Part shown: piece by piece, positions 20,629 to 30,803 of the stretch
How the letters are laid out: every line of letters starts with the position of its first letter
Numbering within the stretch: the stretch's first letter is position 1
NCBI GenBank assembly: GCA_012845835.1
Contig: JABAKD010000026.1
Location: forward strand, 13,466,111 to 13,530,110
Length of the DNA stretch: 64,000 nt
From: Undaria pinnatifida
Taxonomy: Eukaryota; Sar; Phaeophyceae; Laminariales; Alariaceae
Direction: 5' to 3'
Translations under genes and position numbers: made by a program
Notes under the pieces: model-generated
Seen by the model: only the letters and a program-made list of their open reading frames with translations
Told to the model about the DNA's origin: nothing
The model's database searches: none

Positions 20629-22166
20629 CTAGTGCTCGTGGGCTAGTTTATGATGTATCCCCTCCCTTGCCATCACAGACTCCGCCTTTTTCCCCAGCAC
20701 CTTGTCTCTGACAACAACACGGGTTTCCACCAAGACCCGACCGAGTTCAGCATTCCGGCTCTCACCACGTTTCTGTCTGTCTTCATGTTTTTTCGATAGA
20801 GCCATCCGTACATCCCGTACCTCCTTGTACGCTTGACGTTTGTCGGCCATGTAACTGTGCATCCCGCCTCTGAATTCACCACCATCTATCTCGGGGTGCG
20901 TAGCATCAAGTTGCGTGCGTGCACCACGACCGAAGAAAAGACGGAAGGGAGTTGGCTTCCCCGGTAAGCGCAGGTCCGGCGTGGTACGATGGACCCACAG
21001 TGCCGGCTGCATATACTCGTCCCATCTGCGAGGCCAAGTCTTGCACCGTTCTCCTAGTGCTTCGTGTAGCCACCCCCGCAGTCTCTCCATCGTCCCCTGT
21101 GCGCGTGGATGGTCGACAGACCCATATGCGATGGTCACGTTCAACCATTTGCATAAGCGTTGCATCACCTCTGCCGTAAACTTGGATCCCGGAACACTGC
21201 GAACATACATCGGTAGCCCAAACGTATGCATCGTTTGGAGCGGTTCCTCGCTTCTCCGAGTGCTTCTTTCGTGGGGAGCGGGAAGGCGAAAAAGAACTTG
21301 CTGGCTGTGTCGAATGCCACCAGTAGAACTTTGTTGCCTGCGTCTGAATTCACGCCCATGCCCTGGATGTCGACTTCGAGTACTTCCCCGGGTCGTAGAA
21401 ACCTCGACGGTAGCATGGCAACCCGTTGACTCGCTGACCGCTTGCGACGTCTGCATCCACACGAGAGGACGTAGTCTCTAACGTCCTTGATGAGGGTGAG
21501 CCAGCAGAACCAATTACTAATCAAGGCCGTAAATCTCGCCGTCCCCGGATGCCCATAGGTGCTGTGCGCAAGCGCCATAATCCCTGGAACGATAGATCGG
21601 GGAACTGCAAATCGTGGGATCTTTCCCCAAGGTGCTACCCACAAGAGGCCGTTATCATCCAACACATATTCGCCACCTCCTGATCCTCGGTTTCCCGCTT
21701 CCTGGAGTTCTTTCCGAATCTTGCGCAGTACCATATCTTCGTACTGCCTCTGCATCAGCTGTGGTAAATTCTGGAGAATAGCTGTCACCCTCTCCAGCAT
21801 CAATGGCTGCGACCGCTGGGACCCCCTGGTCTCTTTCCCTGATCCGCTTGAACGGTTGCTGGTGTCCTTCGGTGGTTCCTCCAACGGATCACGTTGCCGT
21901 TTCGGTTTCGAGAGGAGCTCTCTCTGTCCCCTGCGTTTGCGTGGGCGGTCAACCTCCACTGGTGGCTCAGTAGTAGTGATTGCCTGCGCCGGTGCATTCT
22001 CCATCTCCTCCTCCTCAGGTGACGGCGGTTCAGCTGCCCAGACAACTTCCGGTTCCTCGGAAGTGGCCTTTGCCTGCGATCTCGTGACCGCTCTTGTCAC
22101 CTCAAAGGCTTGCTGCGAGGTAACCCTCAAACACCATGCAGGCCAATCCTTCCAGTTCCACGACAT
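20629..22166 (-). pseudogene. Ty3/gypsy integrase (frameshifted, catalytic Asp lost)
   Basis: Two overlapping frames, 22,166-21,165 (333 aa) and 21,462-20,629 (277 aa), make up the integrase. A charged, Pro/Glu-rich linker comes first (about residues 25-105). A zinc-binding region follows, with HSTYGHPG as the two His and SCGCRRRK where CxxC is expected. The core has Asp 1 in VLEVDIQGM and then FDTASKFFFAFPLPTKEA. The second catalytic Asp sits in the RSDxGxxF position but reads RSVPGSKF (about 21,190), a change to Val. The third residue, Glu, is kept in QGTMERLRGWL. A frameshift lies between 21,462 and 21,165. With Asp 2 lost and the frame broken, no active integrase can be made from this copy. 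Confidence 0.9.
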
Positions 22167-23088
22167 CTAGTACCGGTTTTCCCAGTAAGCCTTGAACAGC
22201 TAGTAACACTGCTCGTAGCATCGGAGAAGACGTGACATCTGCGATGATGTTTGCCGCTACGGTTTGCTGACCGTCTGCAGGATCACATGGCGTTCCTGCC
22301 TCGTTGTTGTCTTGGCGTAGTCGTTGAAGTGCAACTCTTTAGTTTCTTCCAGACGTGTCGCATCCGCTGGGTGTGCGATATACCCTTCGGTCGGCTTTGC
22401 TCCCATGATGTGAGCGCGGTTCAAAGAGATGATGGGTTCGCTGAACGAATATATCGCTCGCTCTCCGTTACCTCTCTTCAGGAAGTATGCGCCCCTTCGT
22501 CCCAGAAATTCCCCTAATTCCTGAACTGGTTGCTTTATCTTCTCCAACCTCCGCTTCCATACCCGGCTGACTTCCCTTTTGTTGCAAGGCCTCCCTTGAT
22601 TCCTACCACAAATGTCCGTTTCCTCCTCCACGGAATCCATACTCGGCTCGCTAGTATCTCCGCTTTGTCCACGATGTATGACTCTCGTTCCAAAGCGGGG
22701 AGAATCTCGTCGTTCCATTCCGTCGTTCGCAGAAGGTTGCCAAAACATTCGAGTATGAAAACGCGTGCGTCTGAAGCGATGGCAGCTTGGGTTAGGCTAC
22801 TCGCTCCGGATATTTCCGCCTTCTCCCGTATCCCTTCAAACCTCCTGCAGGCGTCACCGACCACCACGTCTGGTTTCACCTCTCTTGACATGGTTAGGCA
22901 TTCCTGCGACCCTGTTGTCACCCTAAGTAGCTTCGCAACGTTGTCGAATCTGTTTGCTCTGATGCATTCCAGTACTATTCAGTCCTGGTCTACTGCTCCT
23001 CTGACCGTCAGCAATCCCTCTGATGCAAGGATGCAGCCTCCCCTCCCACAGTCGAGCATGACCACCCTAGAAGCTCCGGTGCGATGAC
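22160..23088 (-). pseudogene. C5-cytosine DNA methyltransferase domain captured by the retrotransposon
   Basis: About 310 codons between RNase H and integrase match the motif order of C5-cytosine methyltransferases: motif I VVMLDCGRGGCILASEG (23,065-23,020), motif II GAVDQD, motif IV DVVVGDACRRFEGI with the presumed catalytic Cys at 22,847-22,849 (consensus PPCQ), motif VI FILECFGNLL (consensus ENV), motif VIII IPWRRKRTFVVGIK (consensus QRRxR), motif IX ERAIYSFSEPIISLNR, and a motif X-like QQTVAANIIADV segment. Sizes and spacing fit the family. The frame breaks near 22,980, again before the target-recognition region (the reading moves to the frame open from 22,748), and near 22,262. Motif IV has lost its Pro-Cys-Gln context, so this copy is probably inactive. 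The family transfers methyl groups to cytosine in DNA; an active relative could methylate its own or host DNA. Confidence 0.85.
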
Positions 23089-23713
23089 AAGCTTGGCCTG
23101 TTGAGTATCTGCCTCTGATGGCTCTGCGGGTGTGAGCGCCACGGCTGCAAGTACTGTAACACGTTGAGTACTAGATCCGTCCACATCTTTCAATCCTAGG
23201 GTTTCAAGGTGTACGCCGTCGAGCACTGGCCCCTGAGGTCCTTTGTAAACGTTTGGCAACGACTCGTCTCCTGGAAAAGAGTCGTCGAAATCTTCGATCA
23301 CGATGCTCTTGTTCGGTACCCGCGACATGGCGCCTGGGAGATGATGTTGTGTCCCCGGCCTCCACTTCAAGGTTATGTCGTGCTCCATCAACCTCAGAGC
23401 CCAGCGGTGGTATTTCGGTGTGGGAGATTGGCTTTTGAAGCGACAAGTCAACACTGAACAGTCCGTGATGAGGTCGCCCCCAAAGATAGGGTTGGAATTT
23501 TCTCACCACCCACATGACTGCCATGCATTCACGGTCTGTTGCTGACCTTGTGGAGCCTCCTCTCCACCACTTTTTGCTGCCGTACGCGATCACCTTTTCC
23601 ACTCCTGCGATGCATTGTGTTAGCACCGCTCCTGCTTCTATCTCACTGGCATCGGTGGACAGCGAGAACGGTTCTGTCAACACCGGCAGGGCTAGAATTG
23701 GAGGTGACGTCAA
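23008..23713 (-). pseudogene. Ty3/gypsy RNase H domain (frameshifted)
   Basis: RT-associated RNase H in two frames. Frame one (23,713-23,204) has FSLSTDASEIEAGAVL with the first Asp and DRECMAVMWVVRKFQPYLWG with the Glu. The later part, in the frame of 23,454-23,008, has LTC at the place of the usual TD, then RWALRLMEHDITLKWRPGTQ and HHLPGAMSRVP, which match the typical C-terminal signature (consensus NxxADALSR). The third acidic residue is replaced by Cys, and the frame changes at about 23,440. The C-terminal tail (23,300-23,090) is an acidic linker that leads into the methyltransferase domain after another frame change near 23,080. Confidence 0.88.
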
Positions 23714-23751
23714 AGCTTCGATAAGCTCATTAAAATCCTTGTTTTGCTCTT

Positions 23752-24015
23752 CTACCCACGGGACTTCTCTTTCTTCGCTCTCTTGGTTCTGAACCTTGGA
23801 TCTCTCAGCAAGTCGGAAATGGGCGCCACCACTGTGCTGTACTGGGGTACGAATTGCCGTAAGTACCCTGTCATGCCGAGCAACCCTCGCACCTCCTTCA
23901 CCGTGTTCGGCCTTGACAGCTGCGTGATAGCATAAATGTTGCTCGGGGCTGGCCTGGTACCAAGTCTATCCACGATCATGCCGACGACCTCCATGACCGA
24001 CTGACAGAAATGCAA
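23752..24015 (-). pseudogene. Ty3/gypsy RT thumb/connection region
   Basis: An 87 aa frame with the conserved post-catalytic part of Ty3/gypsy RT. It contains FCQSVMEVVGMIVDRLG at the KCxF...LGxxIS position and RPNTVKEVRGLLGMTGYLRQ, which matches the PxxxKxLRxFLGLxxYYRxF signature. A stop at 24,034 and a frame change separate it from the catalytic part. Confidence 0.82.
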
Positions 24016-24033
24016 TTTCTGAACATTTACGGT

Positions 24034-24781
24034 TCAACGTCCTTGCCGTAGACACTCTAACGTTTCTCGCAGCAGTCCCCATTGATCTTCAAGGGTTTTC
24101 GACGGGATGGCGATGTCGTCCAACCAGCTCTTGATTTCCCCATCCTTGACGCTTACCAGTCGCCCTCTAACGTAGTTGGCAAACGCCGTAGGCACTGTTT
24201 TAAACCCGAAGCCGCAGCGAACGTATTCGTACAGCTTCCCGTCAGCGTCTCGAAATGCCGTCAGGTGTCGATTGTCCTCATGGATCTCGAGCTGTAAGAA
24301 TCCTGAAGCTAAATCGATGCTGGAGACATACTTCGACCCTTCCATCTCGTCCATAATATGCTGCAAGTCTCCGAGTCCACCACTCTGAGATTTGAGAAGC
24401 GCATTGATACCTCGAAAATCCTGCACAACCCGCACTGTCTGTCCCATCTTTCTTGCGAAGCGTCGAACAATTGGCGGCCCACTCGGAAGTTGATTCCCGA
24501 ATGGATCCATTTTTCTTCAGGAGCTTCACCACCTCAGTCTGAATCATCTCGCGCTGTTCCAGGCTGTAGTGTGGAATGGGCGCCACGTATGGCTTGACGT
24601 TGGGATCTTTGAGCTCCAGTCGCATGGGCACTCCTTTGCACGCTGGTACGCTCTCGGGGTTGACCGCGAACACGTCGATGTACTCGTTGAGAACGCCCAT
24701 CAATGTGTCCTTTTCGCTCGGACTGAGCTGTTCGAAGTTGGCCTCTCCCAGGTCCATCGTGGGGGCTTCGCTCGGAACCAC
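24034..24781 (-). pseudogene. Ty3/gypsy reverse transcriptase, catalytic part (one frameshift)
   Basis: Two frames form the RT fingers and palm. Frame 24,781-24,278 supplies the acidic lead-in and PYVAPIPHYSLEQREMIQTE with LLKKNGSIRESTSEWA. Frame 24,510-24,034 supplies RVVQDFRGIN, SSIDLASGFLQLEI (motif A Asp), FGFKTVPTAFANYV (motif B region) and SWLDDIAIPS (motif C; the YxDD box reads WLDD with both Asp kept). The frame shift lies at about 24,470-24,510. In contrast to integrase and RNase H, the RT catalytic aspartates are intact. Confidence 0.92.
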
Positions 24782-25021
24782 TGCGATTTCACGATTTCAC
24801 CCCCTTTGTTGCTCCGGTGGTCTCCCTTTGTCGTTTTGATCCCCTCGTCCTGTTTTGGGGCTTGTCAGTTCCTCCGACACCGGGTTTATGAGTGACTTCA
24901 TGCGTTCCCGATCGTAATTGTTAACAGCGTAAACCGTCGCAATCACCAGCCCCCCCTGGATCTTTACATTGTCCTTGGTAGCATTCGACTACTTGGATTG
25001 AAGTGGTATACCCGGGAACCA

Positions 25022-25819
25022 TTACTGTGCCCCCCTTGGCACTCCTAGATCCACTCCTACTTTAAGATCATAGCGTTTAGTTGATTCTACCACTACGAGC
25101 TGCTGTACTTGAGGTTGAGGGCCTTTGACAAAAGCGTCTACCTGGAGGCTGGTATCACCATGACCCTCAACGTCTTTCGCAATGCGTAGTTTCCAGTGCA
25201 AAGTGCCTTCGTCCTCCCAAACAGAGTTTCCTAACTTCATAATCCCCGCCGGGATCTTCGATTCCTCCAATTCTTCCGGTTCTTGCTCGTCCGTTGACGG
25301 TTTCACCGCGCAATAGTGGTCCCATTCGGCACACATCGCTCCTGCCGCGGCCTCTCCGACCTCCTTCGGGGCGAATGGTACCCACAATGAGGATGGTGTC
25401 GGCCGGAAACCCTCCTCACCATCGAAACTGATGATACGTCGATTGTCCGTCATGAACGCGGCTCCAAGCACCATCGCATACGGAAGTCCTTTCACCCCCC
25501 TGAACTTCACACAGAAGATTTGATCGACCGGTGCAAAGATTAGTGGCAGCAAGCACGAGCCTACCAACTCCATCGGGGGTGCGGCGCTGTTCTTTGGGTT
25601 TGCTGCGCTGAGTAGGCCCTTTCCCGTTGGATTTATCAGCGGCTTTCCCCAATCATCCCGTTCTTCGATGGATTCGATGCACTGCCGTGACACGTTGTTT
25701 CCTCTGCCCGCCCCAGTATCCACCAACACGGCAACCGGAAGTCGCCGGCTCGAGCTCGTTGCATGCCACAATGTTGCATGAACCCAAACCTGTGACGTCT
25801 TAGTTTGCAGTGCTCCCAT
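25022..25819 (-). CDS. Retropepsin-like aspartic protease of the retrotransposon
   Basis: A 265 aa frame with the active-site motif VLVDTGAGRGNNV (retropepsin consensus LxDTGA) at about residues 31-43, and the downstream YAMVLGAAFMTDNRRIISF segment (residues about 118-136) that matches the LGxDFL helix region. A charged C-terminal extension follows. Its N-terminal side is preceded, in another frame, by the Gln-rich Gag-like repeats. The enzyme would process the polyprotein of the element. The frame itself is open; the preceding and following domains are not in the same frame. Confidence 0.85.
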   Translation of the reverse strand: MGALQTKTSQVWVHATLWHATSSSRRLPVAVLVDTGAGRGNNVSRQCIESIEERDDWGKPLINPTGKGLLSAANPKNSAAPPMELVGSCLLPLIFAPVDQIFCVKFRGVKGLPYAMVLGAAFMTDNRRIISFDGEEGFRPTPSSLWVPFAPKEVGEAAAGAMCAEWDHYCAVKPSTDEQEPEELEESKIPAGIMKLGNSVWEDEGTLHWKLRIAKDVEGHGDTSLQVDAFVKGPQPQVQQLVVVESTKRYDLKVGVDLGVPRGAQ

Positions 25820-26335
25820 TTCCGATCGGTGAGAGGAACTCTCTGAACCCTGGCTGCTGTTGACCAGTGAACCCGGACTGCTTTTGGCCAGCGAACCCTA
25901 GCTGTTGTTGACCAGTGAACCCTGGCTGCTGTTGGCCAGTGAAATCTGACTGCTGTTGGCCAGCAAACCCTGGCTGTTGTTGGCCAGCAAACCTTGACTG
26001 TTGTTGCTGCGGCGGCCTTGGCACCACCGGACGTCCCCATCGCGATCAAGGGTGCGGTTGTGCTCCTCTTGCGGTTGTCTGTGGACCCCATCGTCCTCCA
26101 ATTTCAAACGGTGACGGTAGGGAGGGAGCGGACATCTAATTGTCGTTCCTACAGAATATGTCGGTCCTACTTCCCCTTGTCCTGCACCATCATGTGAACC
26201 CCATCCAACCTGGCCGCCCTGTGGTGGGCCTTCAACCTGGCCGCTCTGTGACGGGCCTCCCTATGGTGGGCCTCCCCTCTGGAAAGGTGCACCAAAAGCA
26301 CCCCAAAAAGGTTCCCCTCTTCCTCCCACGTTTTT
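25800..26335 (-). pseudogene. Gag C-terminal remnant with GQQQPGF repeats
   Basis: On minus, 26,027-25,800 encodes six to seven 8-residue repeats of the type FxGQQQxG from a 24 bp tandem DNA repeat (25,850-26,010 on plus: 'ctgctgttgaccagtgaaccctgg'). Upstream, 26,335-26,190 encodes Gly/Pro-rich GGPP repeats in another frame. No CCHC zinc knuckle is recognised. The position before the protease suggests the C-terminal part of Gag, but the sequence alone supports only a low-complexity, Gln-rich region. Confidence 0.5.
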
Positions 26336-26419
26336 TCCTCCAATCACTCCTCCCCCCCTCCCCGGGACGCCGCCCGTTTCCCTTTGACGAAACCTCTCGC
26401 TTTCCTGTCGTGTAGAGTA

Positions 26420-26640
26420 AGATGAACTCGACAAATTTGTGCAGTACACGACGGACTCGACGACGCAGTGTTGTATCCGACGAATGGAGCTGTGCAGTAG
26501 GAGCTGTGCAATATGCAACGGACTCGATGAGGTTGCGTGGTACACGATGTACTCAACGAAGCTGCGTCGTATAAGGTGAAGATGGTATCCAACGATGTCG
26601 TCTAGAGAGACGAGTGGAGTCCAGGGGATCGATGGAGTCT
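26420..26640. repeat. Degenerate short tandem repeat at the 5' side of the Ty3 element
   Basis: Units of about 25-30 bp with the core 'tacacgacggactcgacgaagctgcgtcgt' recur in degenerate form (26,447, 26,510, 26,540). A minus frame across them is Cys/Thr/Ser-rich but domain-free. It lies where the 5' LTR/Gag of the element would be expected. Confidence 0.45.
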
Positions 26641-27650
26641 AGTAACACCAAGTAGTCCTCACCAAACGGGTAGTGGCTTGGGACAAGGTGGGTGGGAAAA
26701 AGGGGTGGTGAAAGATACCGAGTACATGCATATTTACCTTTCTGGTTTGTTGAAAGTTGTCTCTTTATCATAATATACATGCAACCCTTCGAAAGCTCTA
26801 GTCTTCAATAACAGAGTAACATATGGAATCCCTTAGAGGTATATAAGGCACAACAATGATTAATATTAATGTATTCTTTACAAACCTCAAAATTCCAACG
26901 TACTTATCAAGCTTCCCCTTTATTATTACATTCTTTACAATCCTTGAGATTCCAACGTACTTGTCGAGCTTCCTCCCTTCCTATTCCAATAAGATAATGT
27001 CCCTAAACCATGTTTCTAATTCCGGTAAGTTCTTAGCATGACAAAGAGCAGCTATAGAAAGGCTTACATTCCCCATACAGAATAAAAAACTAGAACCAGT
27101 TTGCAGTATCACTACTCATGAAACACCTGTGAGAGCGACCTTGCAGTGCCTGTACAACCTGCGAAGACACAAAATCCCCATCACAAAGGCCAAAAACAAA
27201 TTGCCTGCAAAAAAAAACCTTTTCTTGTGGTCGTCTCACAGTATGCAACAAGTGTAGATCAACTAACAGACGCGAACTCATTTTCAACCTGTATGATGGA
27301 CGCAAGCACGTTTCCACAGTGATTTATCACGTACGAACTTACTCGAAATCAGTAATGATGATCCTCCTTTCCCGATGTCCTATTTGTCTCGTTTCTTGAA
27401 TCTACTTCCTACATTATATACAACTTAGTCAGCCCTTGCTATATGTTTCCAAAATTACCCAGCCCGTAGATTGCGATTTCGCGCAGTATAAAGACCAATC
27501 TGTGTACTATTCTGTACAAGGTACAACAAACATGTATCCCCAACAATAACGTATACATATAATACCCTAATCTATACTCACGACCGTGCACTGTTTTGAC
27601 CATATATACAGCAGTAGTAGGTATCGTCTATGTATGAGCAGATTATAGTA
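26640..27650. other. No recognisable gene
   Basis: AT-rich unique sequence. The text '(at)tctttacaa(a/t)cct(c/t)(a/g)a(a/g)attccaacgtact' occurs twice (about 26,874 and 26,931), a small local duplication. Confidence 0.4.
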
Positions 27651-28331
27651 AACGCCCCACCTACTATCGAAATCTGCCAGAGTAATAAACACTTCCACGC
27701 CCTGGATATCGCCTCGTTATCGTTTCAGAGCCGCCCATGCCGCTGCTGCAATTCCCACCCACCCCCGTCCCCAACGCCCCCTCCTTGACCGAACACCCGC
27801 ACCATCGCCTAGACCTAGCACCCCGCGTATAGCCAACCCCTACATCTATGCGACCTAAAGCCCTCCCCCCCCGCCCCCGCCCCCCCACGCGCCACATTCC
27901 CCCTCCCCCACAAGAAATATTTATAGTTTCCACGCCCAAATAGACCTGCCCCACCCATGCCCTTCCCCCCTTTCCCCCCCTCCCGCCCCACTTTTGATCA
28001 AAATCAGGCCCCCACATCCCTAAAAACTCCGCCCTCCTCTCACCGGATATTCGACTTACAGGATTGACTTGATAAACTGATGCATTTCCTTCCACAGCTG
28101 TCAGATTGTGTCCCCCTCAGAAACAGGTTTTATAGTTTCCACGCACAGACTGCCTAACATCACCCTGTTGACCCTGGTAGCTACACTGTAGTTGCAAGGG
28201 GAGTCGCCGACCTATATCCTTAATGAGGACACACAACCCGTAACACGCGCGATCGGAGTATCACACACAGCTTGCAAAGAAAGATGAGCTTTGACAAAAT
28301 ATTCGATCTCACAGATGGAGTGTATTAAAAT
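27651..28331 (-). repeat. Family M copy (left end truncated)
   Basis: Reverse M copy from the 'aacgccccacctactatcgaaat' module to the right terminus AGATGGAGTGTATTAAAATT (28,331), with C tracts at 27,866-27,888 and 27,966-27,985. The C-terminal module order is the same as in 17,719-18,461. Confidence 0.75.
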
Positions 28332-28394
28332 TTCTGTAATATATCAAGTGCTCAAAGACGGCCCCACGTGGTAGCATGAGTGACCCAAGAAATT

Positions 28395-28665
28395 TGGGTG
28401 GTTGACGGCAACTTACGCGAGTAGGCTTGTCTGAACACGTCGGCTCTCAGGAGATTTCGACCTACCCGGGTATGCTTTATTATGCCCCCCTTGAAATTTG
28501 TTCGAGTCCCTTACGGACACTATCGTGACGTTTGAAGAGTGGTTTTATATATTATTCGAATTGAAATGCTAAAAAGGCTGAAAAGGTCAATAAGTTGTGA
28601 GATGTTTCGAAACTAGTAGATAAAAACGATAAAGGCAAGTAACCCAAAAAGGGGGGCGGAGGAAA
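28395..28665 (+). repeat. Left terminal inverted repeat of the 5.1 kb element
   Basis: Pairs with 33,236-33,497 in inverted orientation; the C-rich tract from 28,649 onward corresponds to the G tract left of 33,235. Confidence 0.85.
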
Positions 28666-29584
28666 CCCGCTTCCAACCCCCCTCCTTTCCCCCCCTTCCC
28701 CCCCCCGCCCCCCTTCCCCCCAGTCCCCCCCCTGCCCTCTTGACCCCCTTTGTTCCCCCCCTCCCCCTTGGTCCCCTCCTCCCCTTTCCCTTTTTCCCCT
28801 CCCTACCCAATAAACAGAAATATGCCACATGCGTCCACACACAAGAAGTATAGTATAATCCTGCGACCTTGTATACCCTCACCACAAACTCACTTAAACC
28901 CCCACTTTCCCCCACCGTAGGTTAAAAAAATGTTACCAAACTTCACACTGCTACGAAAGGCTAATGTAGCCGTCCAATTGGTGGGAAATTCGGACCCAGA
29001 AGATGGACAAGAGACAAAGCACCGGATTTACCCCCCCGCGCCCCTTCCTCCCTTCCTAGCCGACTAAACACAACTATGCCACAGGTTTAAACTCCTTTTC
29101 CCCGCCCCACTACATGCCACAGGTTTAAACACATGAAAGTTATCATGTAATACTGCAATATCTGTTGCGTTAATCCTGCCACTACTTCGTCCAGACCAAA
29201 GTACTCAATAAGCAGGCTAATCACAAATACAAAACCTTCTTGTTACCTTTTATTTCAAGGCTTCAACCCTAGCCTCGCGAAGTGTTTCTATTCAACCCAC
29301 ACAGTGTGGAAAAATAATGAATACACCTATAGTCAAACTATGAACAGCAATGGTATTATGAGTGTAATATGATACCGCTACAACCCATAGTTGTCAAGGT
29401 TGGTTGTTGCATGTTTATCTCCAGGGATAAATATGCTTATAACCATGCTTGACAAAAGCCGCGAGGGGAAAAATTTTCAAACGTCCCTCGCAACTCTTTT
29501 AGCCCCCCGACAAGCCCCCGAAGCAGTTTCTCGGCGTATATCAATACGTTTTGCGGGTATGCACAACAGCCCCCCCCCCAACCA

Positions 29585-29855
29585 CTGCAAAATAATATGT
29601 ATTTGAAAACACCACTCTGAAACAACACGATAACGAAGTCTAGAACATCACCCAAAACATATACTACGTATAGCAACAACCACGCAAACACAAAATAATA
29701 CGTGTTCAAAAACACCACCCCGGAACAACACGATGACGAAGCCTAGAACATCAACTAAAACAACCGCGCGGACACAAAATAATATGTATTCGAAAAAACC
29801 ACTCTGAAACAACACGGTAACGAAGTCTAGAACGTCAACCAAGAATGCCCACACT
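29585..29855. repeat. Three tandem ~80-105 bp repeats
   Basis: The block 'acaaaataatatgtatt(t/c)gaaaa(c/a)accactctgaaacaacacgataacgaagtctagaac' occurs three times (about 29,587, 29,691 and 29,774) with small length changes. Minus frames through it give repeated hydrophobic peptides (DVLDFVIVLFQSGVFEYILF), a by-product of the repeat. Confidence 0.7.
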
Positions 29856-30433
29856 ACCATATACACGTCTACATACAAAACCCAGTCAAAAGAAGGAACC
29901 GATGTATCCTGGATTCCGAATTGAGGTCCCTACGACTCAGGAACATCGCATAGTCTACATATAGTATTTGCACACACCTAAATACGTCAAAACTGTTCGT
30001 TGCCAAATAACAGGTTCGCCAAGAACGCAAGAACAAACAGAACAAGAGACAAGGTAATCGTAGCAGCGCCCATCATTATAGCATTTGCCCACCACATCAC
30101 CTCCTTTGCAATTGGTTTTGAGCATCAGCGAACTGGGTCCAACGCATGCCCGTAGTGTTTTAGGTGGAGTGAGGAGCGGTAGTAAAAATGAAATGCGCTG
30201 TTCGATAACCTGTTCCTGACCGTCGGTATACTGAACAATCTTCGGGCCGCGTCTCCTCTGTATCAGGTGTGTGCGGAATTTTATTTGTCGTTTTCAAGCA
30301 AGCGGTTGCGTTGACATATACTACCTGGCTTGATGTAAAGGAAAGGAACACCACTCAGCGATCATCTACTACACACTAGGGCATGTTTTCATGAGCACCA
30401 CTAACAAGAACACCAGACATGGACGCGACATCA

Positions 30434-30757
30434 TCAGGACCACAACATCTTCGACGACAGTGGGGAGAAAACAGGGCGTGTAATCGTACAAAAGATAATA
30501 GATATGTGAAAATGAAGTACATCTTCTGCGTATTCTAAACACCTACGTATTTCTTCAAATAGCGCGTTCCTCCAGTCTAAAGTATCCACGTAGTTGATTG
30601 CTAAGTTGCTACAGATCTCGGCTACGTGTTCCTCAATGGCCGTGACCAATCGCACATAAAATGGGGCTGTATGCTTCTCCTCCGCATAATCTAATCTAAA
30701 CCCGGCCTGCAAATTTAAGTATGGCCTCAGCATATTTCTGCTTAAGGCACTCTGCAT
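30434..30757 (-). CDS. Unknown ORF (107 aa) in the 5.1 kb element
   Basis: Third of three same-strand frames inside the long-TIR element; no recognised domain. It starts 47 bp after the end of the 224 aa frame, so the two may be one gene broken by a stop or may be separate exons. The N-terminal half is mixed polar and the C-terminal half is hydrophobic. It could equally be chance. Confidence 0.25.
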   Translation of the reverse strand: MQSALSRNMLRPYLNLQAGFRLDYAEEKHTAPFYVRLVTAIEEHVAEICSNLAINYVDTLDWRNALFEEIRRCLEYAEDVLHFHISIIFCTITRPVFSPLSSKMLWS

Positions 30758-30803
30758 CCGTTGTCAGTACACAAAGGGAACCATCCTTAATACATACGGC
30801 ATA

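Larger units (their letters stand above)
19254..26400 (-). mobile_element. Ty3/gypsy LTR retrotransposon encoding a DNA methyltransferase (degenerate)
   Basis: Minus-strand domain order: Gag remnant, retropepsin, reverse transcriptase, RNase H, C5-cytosine methyltransferase, integrase, C-terminal domain. RT-RH before integrase is the Ty3/gypsy order (Ty1/copia has integrase before RT). The methyltransferase between RNase H and integrase is not part of a standard element. Recurrent capture of cytosine methyltransferases by retrotransposons has been reported in dinoflagellates and charophyte algae. The coding region is broken by several frameshifts, and key residues are changed in RNase H, integrase and the methyltransferase. 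The 5' LTR and most of Gag are missing or unrecognisable. Some frameshifts could be assembly errors, but residue losses such as the integrase Asp to Val are substitutions. Confidence 0.92.

Noticed and set aside
29585-29855. CRISPR-like array
   Set aside because: Only three directly adjoining degenerate units without unique spacers, in a eukaryotic context.
29437-29878. Hydrophobic minus ORFs as a membrane protein
   Set aside because: The hydrophobic repeats derive from a three-unit tandem DNA repeat that changes length and frame.
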